Positions 13,123 through 24,502 of a stretch of 64,000 bases of DNA are shown here, in pieces; position 1 is the first letter of the stretch; every line of letters starts with the position of its first letter. The DNA is taken from assembly GCA_000231825.2 (NCBI GenBank), contig AFXF02001865.1, positions 25,968 to 89,967 on the forward strand, given 5' to 3'. Below the pieces are notes generated by a model that saw only the letters and a program-made list of their open reading frames with translations, was not told the DNA's origin and did no database searches. A program made the translations under genes and the position numbers. The DNA is from Tetrahymena elliotti 4EA (Eukaryota; Ciliophora; Oligohymenophorea; Hymenostomatida; Tetrahymenidae).

Positions 13123-14509
13123 TTTTTGTCAATTGATTTACTTAAAAGTTTAATCTTAAATCTTTTTATGACTTATTTGTATTAGATTATTGATTTTTAA
13201 ATACATTTTTATAAGTTATAATTTTCTTTTATAATTTTTCAAGCAAGAGATAAAAGAATATTTAATTTAAAAAATATTTAAAATATAATATAAAATTTGT
13301 GATTGAAAAGATATTTCTGATTATAAAAGATACTTCTACTAATTAAATTATATTCATTGAGAAAAGATATCAAAAATCATTTAAAATTTGTATTTTTAGT
13401 TAAAAAATCAAATAATTTGCTTTTTCTCAGCAAAAGCTCACCAAAAAGATAGTAATTGCGAATTATGAGCTCACTTCGTAAGAAAATATCTTGGCAAATC
13501 TAGCTTATTAAATATTGATAAGCAATGTTTACAATAAATCTTTTTTAACATCAAATTTGATCTTTGAGGTGAAAGAGAAAAATTTCTTTTATAAATTTTA
13601 ATAAAAGAATAATTTAAAGAAAAAAATAGTTAATATGCAATTATTCTTATTTTTATATATTTACTGATTTAAGATACTAGTCTAAATCTAAATTATATGC
13701 AAGACTTACAAGTAAAGTGACTATTTATAAAAAGATAATAAATAGATTTTATAATTAGCATTTAAATTGTTTTATAAAAGTAATTTTATTCTCATGTGCG
13801 TCAATCAGTCAATCAGTCGATAAAATCTTCATGTTTAAATAAAATCTTCTAAAATTATAATAAATTCCACTGATTACTTATTAGATGACCAAAATAGCCA
13901 AATTTACATTTTTAAATTATTAGAATCGTTCGTTCAGTCATTATCAAAAATCTATTCGAAAACATATTTTTGGATAATTTATTAACAAAAAGTTTTAAGC
14001 AAAATAAATGTAATAATTTATCATCATTTTTTAAGATTAAAAATCAGCAACACTTTTCAGAAAAAATATTGTTTTAAAAACCACCTTTTTTTTTTATGAA
14101 TTAATTTCATTAAATATCTTTATTGTAAAATTCAAATTTGAAAGGTTAATAGCTTGAATTATTGATACCATTTAAAGGAAATTCAAATCGATATGAACTA
14201 TTGATAAAAACTGAAAAAATTTATTATTTTAGATACATAGACAACAAAGATATACTTTTAGTCGATGATTACATTATCACATAAATTGTTAATAAAATAT
14301 TATTAATTTGTATAGTGATATTTAAAAATAGTTTTGACATTTTGAAAGTGAGAAACATTAATTGAATAAGAAAAAATTTAATAGAAAATGAAGTAATTGA
14401 TCGTAACTAATTATTTTTGATTTAATTGGTGTTAAGATTGTAACATTTTGAAACAAATATTTTTACATTTAGATTTATAAGAATTTTATATTTTATTAAA
14501 TAAATATTA
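13123..14509. other. Intergenic between proteases B and C
   Basis: AT-rich spacer of about 1.4 kb. It contains a small run of repeated TCAATCAG units near 13801-13818 and a related CGTTCGTTCAGTCA near 13927-13941. No protein-like frame is seen. Confidence 0.5.
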
Positions 14510-15985
14510 TCACTTTCTTAAAGCTCTAAGAGTGAGGAAAACGAGAGCAGAGACAGCAACGAAGATTAAACCTAAAGCAAAAATAGCTTGGGTATGGATA
14601 GAGGTGCTGGCAGAGTTAGTGCTGGAAGGATTGGCAATAGAGGTGGCAAGACCTATTTTTAAGAGAGTAAAATTTAATAAATAGAATTGCAAGAATTGAT
14701 TAATAAATAAATAAAAAGATTATTTACCCATAGAGACAGTGGTGTAATCGAAAACGGAGACGAATCTTCTCATGAAGACATCACCCAAAATGAATTAGAC
14801 ATCACCAACAAGAGCCATACCTTAGACACCGATAATGCAAGAGCTGTTGTCCTTGATAACGTAGAAAGAAGAGGGAAGAGAGTAGCTTCTGTCAATACCG
14901 TTAACGTCGGTAAGAGTGAAAGTTAAGTCAGGTAAAGTGGCACCACATTTAACACCGTAGAAAACTGAACCTCCAGAAGGAATGGTCTTAATAGTGGCAA
15001 CAGTCTTGAGGTAGCTGATCCATTGCTTGAAGACATCGCTTCTCATGACGAGCAAAGAAGTACCGGAATCAACGATAGCAACGTTTTACTTGGGGGTAGC
15101 AACGGATTAGTTACCGAAAGAGACGGACTTGATAGCAACTGACCATCTTTGGCTGTCGTTGTGTTGACCGCTAATGATGATGGGGTGGAAGTAAAGTTCA
15201 GAGGGGTTAGCGAGCTTAGTGTTATCAACACCACCGATAATGAGTTCAGATTCGTTATCACCGAAACCAAGGTAGAAACTGAATTGACTCTTAGAGATGA
15301 TACCTTATGAGAAAAGTTAGGGGACGAAAGAAACAGCGTTGGTGTTGTGTTCATCGTAGACACCGAGACCCATCAAACCATCAGACTATTATTTTTAAAG
15401 ATAGATATTGGTAAATTTTTTGTTAATAAAAGTAAATAAGGGAAATTACTTCTAATCCACCGTTCTTGACAGACTTTTCGACAACGAGGAGAGCTTCAGT
15501 AACAGAAGCTAATCCAGCGATAGCAATGGGAACCTTAGCAATGTGACCGGAGACACCAGAACCATCACCGTAAGTGATAGAAGCAGGAGTGGTGGTCATG
15601 TTGCAACCATCAGAACTTTGGCAATCGTAAGAGTGCTTGTAACCGTCTTTCTAAATTATTAATTAATTAAAATATTAATTATTGATTAATTATAAATAAA
15701 TGTATTTACAATGCAAGAAGCACAGTTCTTTCCGGTTAACCATAAAAGGTTAGAACCAGTATCAAAGTCAACAGTGTAGGTTTACTTGGAGTTACCAACT
15801 TCGATGTTACCAGAGTACATGTATTAGTTGTGGTTAACTAATCTGTCAACGGCAGCTTAGTCAGTGTCTTCTAAGAATCCGTTGTTTTCGGATTCAGGGA
15901 CTCTCTTGACAATAGGAATTGTGACAATTTGAGCAAAAGCAATATTGAGAGCTATCAATAAAATTAAAGAGCTGGTTTTATTCAT
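14510..15985 (-). CDS. Pepsin-like aspartic protease C, membrane-anchored, canonical motifs, strong codon bias
   Basis: This is the third paralogue. Exons are 15985-15710, 15650-15450, 15385-14728 and 14652-14510, giving 425 residues. Both catalytic motifs are canonical for the family (FDTGSNLLWL; AIVDSGTS) and the flap is TYGDGSG. A signal peptide leads the protein, and the last exon encodes a Ser/Thr-rich linker and a hydrophobic helix (AIFALGLIFVAVSALVFLTL) ending in RALRK. Codon use stands out from A and B: many C-ending codons (GCC, ACC, AAC, GTC) and CTC, as in the ribosomal protein gene nearby. In Tetrahymena such bias marks highly expressed genes, so C is probably the most strongly expressed copy. 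Same transcription direction as A and B, with separate spacers, so each copy probably has its own promoter. Confidence 0.92.
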
Positions 15986-18490
15986 TTTTATTAATTTACT
16001 TAAAAGTTTCTTTTATTATTAATTTATATATTTATTTGATATACTGATTTGCAATTTAAATGTGATCCTTTATATTCTTTTTTGGCTTATCTTTTCGCAG
16101 ATATTTTCTTTTATAATCTTTTCATTAAAAGTAAAGCAATACTAAGTTCTCATAAAAGAATATTTTCATATCATCAATTAATTAACCCTTAGAAAAATGG
16201 ATGCTTTTTTTCTTATCAATAGCGAACATGAAGTAACTTACGTATTTCTATCTTATGATAACAAAAAACGATTAAAAAAAAAGACAAAACAAGGCTAAAT
16301 ATGGTTTTTTAAAACTTCATTTTGAATGGAAGAAAATTGAGAAAAATCTTTGACTATTTTGATTTGCTTGTGAAATTAAAGATTGAGGTGGTTTGATATA
16401 TAAAAAAACTAAATTTCACAAAAGACTGGGTTAACACTTGATTTACAAATTTCCAAACAAAAGAGAGATTAAAGTTTGCATCAAAAACCCAATCAATTAA
16501 AACCTACAAAAAATATGGAATTTTGATTCCCTTTGAAATAATTAAAATGAATATTTTTTGTACAAAAGTGAAACCAAATATTTATTCGCAGAGTTAAAAA
16601 TGTAAATTTTGTCAATCAGATAGTCTTTAATAATAATTTGCATATCATTTTTACATTTTAATCCCTTATCACTAATCAGAATTCTTTTATTAACTTTATA
16701 AAAGATTTAATTTATCAAATCAAAAAGATTCATCTTTTCTAATAAAATCTGTATTTTTAATTTCATTAAAAGAATAAATTTATATTTTTTTATTCTATTT
16801 TAGATGCGATTAAAATATAACAAAATATAAATATTTTATTTCTACCATAAAATAACAAAGATATATTTTCTAGACTCTTAACAATTTTATTTGCCTAAAA
16901 TCAATTTTTGTTTGGGTAAAAAAACTGCTCCTGTTAAATGTTACAAAAAAAATTTGTATTTTTAATTAAATAAAAAAACAAAATATTTAAAAATTTTGAA
17001 AAAAATTTCAAGTTTTGTTTATTAAAGGCAGTAAAAGTGAATCAAATTTTTGATTGATGAATCATTGATTCATATTTGACAAAAAATATTTTTTTATTAA
17101 AATATGAATTTATAAATTGATCTTTCTAATAGAAAAATAAATAATTTATGATGAGTAAAAAAGGTCTATTTTAATTTTTTTATAATTATTTGGTTACTTT
17201 TTTTAACTTTTAACAGTGAAGTATTGTTTTTTTATTTCACTTAATTAAGTCTAGTTTTTTTAATCAAGCGGGAGGGACTAAAGCTAAATAGTATCTTAAC
17301 TAGACATTGAAAGTTATTCAAAGAATGAAGAGTTTATTATATTTTAAAAGACAAAGTTAAAGGTCTTCTATTTAGAAATACTAGCTATTATGATAAAAAA
17401 TTTGTATAAACGCTTGAATTAAATGAGTCCCCTAAAAAAGTTTAAGGATAATTAGCTAAGTAAAAATATGTAATTTACTCAATTTAATTCTAAATTTAAA
17501 ATTATAATTTGATAGAGAAACTCCTTAACAAAATAATAATAAATATAATTTTTTATTACTCATCATTACATACGCATTTTAATAATTAGTTTGATGACTT
17601 TTGAAATGTAAAAAAGTTTTTTAGATATTTTAATTTGTAACTAAATTACTTATCTGTTTTTTTTTAAATAATTACTAACAAATAAATTTGAAATAATAGT
17701 TATTCTTATGTATAATTTTAGTTCATGATTGTAACTCTTAAATAGTAAAGGTGACAAAAAATAATAATTTTTTATAGTAAAAGCCTAAACTAACATTTTT
17801 TATAAATTTTTTCAAATTGAAATTCTTCTGTTAAGGGATAATTTTAACTCGGAGAATAAATTAATCTGTATCACCTAAATATCAAAATTAAAGATTTGAA
17901 ATATAAAGAATTTAAATAAATAAAATTAAGTATCATAAAAATTAATATCTTCATTCTCAAAATATTAATTAAAACACTGAAATAATACATCTAATTTATA
18001 GAACCTAAATTATACTCTATTCAAAAAACTGAGCTAGATAGATAATAATATTGACAATAAATTGTTAACTAAATGGATTGAAAAAAATAATTATAAGGAA
18101 ATTATTTTAAGTATGAAATAAAAGCTAGGAAAAAATAAAATAAAATAAGATAAAATATTTTGAAAAAGAAATAAAATTTAACTATTGATAATTGCAAATT
18201 TAAATTTTTACTTTAAAAATTAAAAGGATTAAAAGAATTAATAAAGATAATTTTGTAAAGGCTACAATTATCAAATTTTTTATCTAGAGACTTGATTATC
18301 TAAAAAAAAACTATTTTTTTATTCTAATTTTAGCTTGATCATTTTTTATTTTAATAAAAAAATACTAATCCATAAAATTTCAAACTAAATTAAGAGGAGA
18401 GATATTTTAATAAATTGAAGTAAAAATACTCATAAATGTAAAATTTTGTATTATTAATCTAATCACTATTTCATTAATATATTGTTCTTA
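15986..18490. other. Gene-poor AT-rich interval, left part
   Basis: No convincing gene is seen. All three plus-strand frames are partly open around 17270-17515, but with only TGA as a stop this is expected by chance in AT-rich DNA. Together with the two stretches that follow it forms a 6.3 kb interval without a clear gene, the longest in the window. Confidence 0.45.
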
Positions 18491-18503
18491 AAAAATTACA
18501 GAA

Positions 18504-18658
18504 TTAGATAAGTTAGCCAAACCTAAATATGGTGAGAGAGTAAAATATTTAGTAGTGTAAGGAGAACAAAAAAGTAAAGTAAAAGATTTGGTTGAATCAG
18601 TCCCAGAATTTTTTAAAAAATTTAATCTGCATAAAATTTAATCTGTTTATTTATAATG
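18504..18658 (+). pseudogene. Possible C-terminal fragment of a family B DNA polymerase (zeta-like)
   Basis: After an acceptor-like sequence (AAAAAATTACAG ending about 18502) a frame reads protein-like for about 50 residues to TGA 18656-18658. Its core, KYGERVKYLVVQGEQKSKVK followed by a DLVESVPEFF-type segment, resembles the stretch near the end of the family B polymerase domain where a GxRVxYVVxxG pattern precedes the final YYI helix region. It stops just where the YYI-type motif should be. I find no polymerase motifs (DxxSLYP, DTD) upstream in the surrounding AT-rich DNA. It may therefore be a gene relic or partial duplication, or an exon of a gene I could not reconstruct. Identification rests on pattern memory only. 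Confidence 0.25.
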
Positions 18659-18659
18659 A

Positions 18660-21600
18660 TTTGTATGCTCTTATGCCTTTTTTAATATTTTTTAACTTAT
18701 TAAAAACGTTTTGATCAAAAATTTCTTTGAAGAAAAATTCTAACTTCTACTTTAAATTTGGTAAAATCAATTTTGAATTCAAAGTAATACTGATCATCAA
18801 AAATTTCAAAGTAACCATCAATGTTTTAATTTTTATTTTTTTTATTATCCTTTGATTTCTACAGAAAAAAAAGATTTGAGATGTTTGCCAAATAAAAAAT
18901 TTAGATTCATAAAATTAAAAGGGTAAAAAGAATAAAAGTAGATATGACCTCCAAATTTAGGTTTCCACTGAAAAAATTACCAAAAGCATAAAATTAAAAA
19001 AAAATAAATCTAGAAAATATTTTTAAATAATACTTTTATAAATAAAATTTCTAATTGAATCCAATCTACTTTCAACGATAATATTTCTTTTTTATTGAAA
19101 AAAGAACTAAATAACTAACTATTAAAAAGAGAAACAGCAATTTCTACTTCAGAAAATAAAATTAAAATCTAAGAAATAACTTTGTGAGAGTATAAGAATT
19201 AATGAATAAGGAGGAAAGTATTTCTTTTTTGTTATTAATTTATTCATTAAAATCATCAATATCTCTTTAAATATATTAAATTTAATAGGAAAAGCATAAA
19301 CTAGTAAAATTTTCAGACTGAATTAAAGAAATTTTGAGATGAAAAACCCTATTTTGTAAGAATAACAAAGTTACTCTTGTAAGATTAATTTTTAATATAT
19401 GTTTATTTATGATTTAATAGAATTATTAAACCAAAATATTGAAAAATCTTTCTCTACTTTCTTTTGAAGCATTTTAGCTCAAAAATATTCACATAAAAAA
19501 TTTAAAATGATGAAATTCAATACTAATAAAAGCAATAAAATTTCGAAAAAGGGATACAAAACATTTTTAAAATTAATAATAAATAATTTAATTATTTGCA
19601 AAAAATTTTATGAAGATTTTATTTTTCACATTCAAAGTATTTTCTTCATTTGTTAGTTTAGAAAAACTTATTGCCACTCTATTTTAATAATAAATGAAAT
19701 GCAATAAAAATAAATAAATTCTTTAAAACAAAACATTTTTTGGATAAATCAAAGAAATGACATGTTCTAAATATTTGAGAATTATCAATAAATGTTTTAA
19801 AACTAATCTATTCAAGAAGTTAAAAATCATATTTATTTTAAAATTAGAAATTTAAATTTTTTTTTAAATTCATTACAATTTCTATAATCATTTTTCTCTT
19901 TAAGATTCCTTATCAAATGAGAATAGTTAATCTTACTTGTTTTGGTTTTACTTTTAAATTTAAGATTTGAATTTTTTTAAATAAATTAAATACTTAAAAA
20001 TCTTACCAAGTAAATTGTTTTATAAAATTTAAAAATAAATATTAAAATTTTAAGAAATGAATTTAAAGGATAATAGGATTTAAAACTCATTCTATTGAAA
20101 ATTAATTTTTATTTTTAAAATAAATTAGGCAAAAATCAAATATTTGATTTTTAATAAGTAAGTGTATTTATTTTAAAATAAATTATTTTAATTTGAAAAG
20201 AAACACAAAACAAAAAACTGTTAATTTGAAATTCTAAGATATTATAAACAATTTTTAAATAATTATCAATAATTAAATATTACTAAATTGATTTATTATA
20301 AGTAAAAATTTGTTTTCAATAATCAAGATGTATTTTTTTATTAGAAAATCTTTTTTCAAAAATTGAATGAAAGAGCTTAAATATTTTATGTAAGTTTTAG
20401 CAGCTTTTTCGTTTCTTATTTTAAAGCTTATTTCTTTTGACATAATTCCTCTACAAATTTTAATCAAATAAATTCTTTAAGACCACAAAAAAAAACTTGA
20501 AAGAAAAAAATCTACGAGAGAATTAGATTTTATTTTAGAAGAAATGTTTAAATGCTTAGTAAGAAATCAGATTTAATTTTGAATATCACGATTGATTATC
20601 TAATTTAAAAATTATTCTCTACATAAAAAATTAAAAACTTTTTGTAAATTAATTTAAAAAGTTTGAAAAAAAAATTATTCATTTTATTATTTGAAAAGGT
20701 GATAATTTAGATTTAATTTTAAAATGAAAAATATATTATTTAGCATAAATAATTATTAATAAACCATCACCAATATCTGACAAATCAAAATAAACTATTC
20801 AGAATTTATTTGTAAGGTAGTGTTAAACTAAAATAGATATTAAAAAAAAAGAATTGTTTAAGAATTTTAGAGAACTAAAATTTTTATTTCAAATAAATTG
20901 CTATTTTTTTGATTTAATTAAATTTCTACAAAAATGTTTTCTGAATTACATAAATAATATTTTTTTAAATACTAATAATAGAAGTGAAAAATCATAAATT
21001 TATCTCATTAAAAACGCTTGTTTTAGAACTCATTTTAAATTAATTACATTCTAATTTAAATATTTAAATGATTATTCATTTTTTATTTGTTTTGAAAAAT
21101 GAATTGAAATAAGAAATTTTAGAAGTAAGTATCTATCAAAATTCTTTTTAAAATAAAAATTAATTTTCTTTAAAAAGTAAATCATAATTAATTTATAATG
21201 CTATTAAGGTTTTTGTGATAACCAAAGTTAATAATAAATTGTAAATGTTTAAAATATTCTTAATAAATGAATTGAAAGATTGTATACTTAAAAAAAATCT
21301 TGTTATTTTATTTTAAATAATGAAAGATTGTATACTTAAAAAAAATCTTGTTATTTTATTTTAAATAATTTGAAAATCTTGTTATTTTATTTTAAATAAT
21401 TGGAAAATTGAAATTATTTTATTTTAATGATTTCAAATTTTATCAATTAGAATAGTATTTATTAGAAAAATTTATTGTAGAGAAATCATAACTATTTAAA
21501 TAAGGATAATATCAGAACTTAAACTGATGTAATTGAATTTTAAGATATAAAATTATAATTTAAGTTATTGAATAGGAATTTTTACCTGCTGTATGTATTT

Positions 21601-22305
21601 TTAAATAAAGTAAAATAAATTGAGATCAAAAAGGCTTGAAAATTATTTTACTAATTTATTAGTTTATTTTAAGAAATAAATGAAAGAAAGAAATAATTAA
21701 ATTTTTAATTTAGGACTAATAAAGTTAGCATTTTAACAAGTAAGGATATGCTACTAATTGATTAAATAACTTAGAAAATATCAAGAAAATTCTATGATTG
21801 GTTCAATAATAAAAAAATAGTAATAAATGTATTCAAAATGAATAAAGAAGAAATGATTTTACTAATGAAAAGAAAAAGGATTAATTATTTATAAAAAAAG
21901 AAATAGGAGATAAAAGGATGAAATGAATTATTAAGTGAAGGTAAAAGTAGAGAAAATAAATTTAAGAAATATAAAAGATGGTGATGAGGAAGAATTGATT
22001 GGTTGTATGATTGTATTGAATTAGATAGATAGATATATAGGCTATAAAAGGAAGAAAAAGCATGATTTAATAGATTGCTAAAGATCTTAAGTGATGAGGA
22101 ATGAAGGGAAGGTAGGTAGTGAAATGAATGAAATCAAAAGTAAATGTAAGAAAAAGGGGTATAAATACAAATAAAAATAAAAGCAGAAAGATAAAATAAA
22201 AAAGATCAAAAAAGAGGTCAAGTATTTGTTACTAACAAAATTAATATAAACAAAAAAGTCAAAAGATTTTTATTAAGAAAAAAATAATATAATAAATAAA
22301 TAAAA
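18660..22305. other. Gene-poor AT-rich interval, right part
   Basis: No gene with protein-like composition is seen. It holds a 48-bp tandem repeat at 21273-21400 and, from about 21650 to 22240, a strongly purine-biased plus strand (A/G runs with few C) leading up to the eL36 gene. Confidence 0.45.
21273..21400. repeat. Tandem repeat, 48-bp unit, about 2.6 copies
   Basis: A unit beginning TGAAAGATTGTATACTT and ending in TTTTAAATAA occurs at 21273-21320 and again exactly at 21321-21368. A third copy, missing its first third, follows to about 21400. This is a recent direct duplication in non-coding DNA. Confidence 0.85.
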
Positions 22306-22620
22306 ATGGCTAAGGGTTAAGCTATTGGTATTAACAAGGGTTTCATCACCACTTAATTAGAAAAGAAATAACTTAAGCACTCTGCTGTCAAGAGAAAGGG
22401 TATCCTCGGTAAGAGAGTCGCTTTAGTTAGACAAGTTATCAGAGAAGTCACTGGTTTCGCTCCTTATGAAAAGAGAATTATCGAACTCATTAAGGCTGGT
22501 TCTGCCAAGGACTCCAAGAAGGCCACTAAGATTGCCAGAAAGAGACTTGGTACCCACAGAAGAGCTAAGGTAAAAAAAGCTTTACTCGAAGAAGCTGTTA
22601 GAGCCCAAAGAAAGAAATGA
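22306..22620 (+). CDS. RPL36: 60S ribosomal protein eL36
   Basis: This is a structural protein of the large cytosolic ribosomal subunit. It is an intronless frame of 104 residues, ATG 22306 to TGA 22618-22620, matching the family's usual length of about 100. The family core is clear: LRQ/VRQVIREVTGFAPYEKR, then a lysine/arginine-rich segment ending KRLGTHRRAK. The start MAKGQAIGINKGF is typical of the ciliate protein. Four Gln codons are TAA/TAG. Codon use is strongly biased to C- and G-ending codons (GTC, ATC, GCC, AAG, CTC), as expected for a highly expressed gene. A TAAATAAATAAAA-type A-rich leader lies directly before the start. Identification is certain; the paralogue number is unknown. 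Confidence 0.97.
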
Positions 22621-24502
22621 GCAATCTGAAGTTCGGGATATAATTACAATTTTTAAGAATATTAACTATTATTGTATAAATAAAAACTACTTAAATATAA
22701 TAGTATTAATCTTTTAGTGTACTTAATTCTCTTTGCATTAAAAGGGTGTGTATGTATATCTTCATACAGTCTATTTAAATTTTTTAAATATAAAAGAGAT
22801 ATTTACTCAAATTAGAATTAGTTAGTCTTCCTTCCTTCCTTCCACATTCATTATTTTACAATCAATTTTCAAGCGAAAAAAAATAAGGTATCTAGCTTGC
22901 ACTATCTAATAATAAATAGGCATAAAAATATGTTAGATAATACTATGTATATTTATAATTTTCAATGTTCTGCAATTTAATTATACAATTTGTTTCCACC
23001 TTCAATTTTTTCGCGTTATTTTTACATTTTAATGCTAAAAAAACATCCAATTTTGCCAACAACATTTCCTTTTCAACATTAGGAATAAGACTAATAATTT
23101 TTGATTTTTGCAATTTACTAAAAACCTTAAAACTAATTTTCCTACTTTTCTCCTATCAATGCAAAATTTCAAAGAAAAAAAAAAAAAAAACTAAAATCTA
23201 CAATTAATTAATTCCTCACAAAATTGGTAAACAGAAACCAGAAAAAAAAAATAATTTATCAAGGCAGTATCGTCTTTTAATGTACATATCAATAAACCTA
23301 AACAAAATTAGAAAAATATGTGAATAAAATTCTATATTAAAATAAATAAGAAGCTAAAAAAACTGTGTAAAATAAAGAGAGAAATATGGAGCTTCAAAGA
23401 TAGTGTAAAATAAAGAGATAAATTCAATAAATTCACATTTTACTTAAAAATTAACATAAAATAAATTGTTTATTTAAAAAAAGCAAAATTTATTTCAAAA
23501 TATATTTTTTTGTTTAAAAAAAGATTTCTACCATGAGTGAATTAATATTAAAATGTTAAAAATTAAAAGCGAAAGTACATTTGGAAATTAATTAAATTTG
23601 TTTTTGTTCTACATTTAATAATTACTATTACGTTTAAATAACCTTTTAATTTCTTTAAGAACTCTTTATTAGTTTTAATCAATAGATTTTGAAAAGAGTG
23701 CATATCAGTCTTAATTGCTTTAATGAAAACAGACAGATGATGTCTGATTAATTTAAATTAAACGAATTTAATATTAGAAATTTGAATAACAATCAGGAAA
23801 AATTTAACGATCATCGATTCGATTTAGCTATTCCGTTTAATATTATTTTTTAATTTTTTGGTAGTTTAAAAGGCAAAAACATTTTATGAAGGAAAATACT
23901 CAGCTTAAAATGTTTAAGTGACAGCTTTGGGTTAAATTTGACTATTTCAAGAGGTATTGAGAAGCAAATAGAGCAGCTGCTGCATATGAATTGAGACTAG
24001 TAAATATACAAAGTAAATGAATGATGTTTACCCTCTATTCTTATGAAACAAATAAGAAAAGGAGAAGATTGATAGATAGATAGATTGATCTATTTATTTG
24101 TCATGAAAGAATGAATGAATGAATAATCGATATATAAGATAGAAAGAGAAATTCTTCTAATGGAAAAAACAAAGATAAATTTTTCAAATTTTCAAATAAA
24201 ATAAATGAAAATAAACAACAGTTTAGAAATGAAAAGAGAGTAATAATGGAAATTAGCTTGAAAATATGAATGGAACAATTGATTCATGTAGAAAGAAAAA
24301 AGAAAAGGGAAATTAATTAATCAATCAAAGGGCTAATGAATATTAAATAAAATATCTAATAAATATTTCATAAAAAAAAAGAACAACAAACTATATTAAT
24401 TTTTTGATAAATTCGCTTAAATAAGAAATCAAATAAAACACATTAAAAGTTAAAAAAATCAATTAAGACTCAATCAAATATATCATTCAGAGTTATTTAG
24501 AG
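22621..24502. other. Intergenic, AT-rich with short simple repeats
   Basis: No gene seen. It holds a CTTC microsatellite (about 22828-22844) just downstream of eL36 and simple GATA and GAAT runs at about 24070-24125. The last few hundred bases before the Rab gene are purine-rich on the plus strand. Confidence 0.5.

Noticed and set aside
13801..13945. TCAATCAG / CGTTCGTTCAGTCA repeats as a possible CRISPR or telomere-like array
   Set aside because: Only two to three very short units with no spacer structure, and not the ciliate telomere repeat.
14822..15363. Two minus-strand ORFs of 77 and 106 residues inside protease C
   Set aside because: The first is part of the true protease frame cut at reassigned stops; the second is an out-of-frame shadow.
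17270..17515. Region open in more than one frame, with some protein-like phrases
   Set aside because: With TGA as the only stop, 200-base open stretches are common by chance; no motif, and no frame stands out over the others.
20273..20467. 64-residue minus-strand ORF rich in Lys/Ile
   Set aside because: Composition matches translated AT-rich spacer; no splice context or motif.
22965..23207. 80-residue plus-strand ORF downstream of eL36
   Set aside because: Phe/Leu/Asn-rich product typical of T-rich non-coding DNA, with no splice context or motif.
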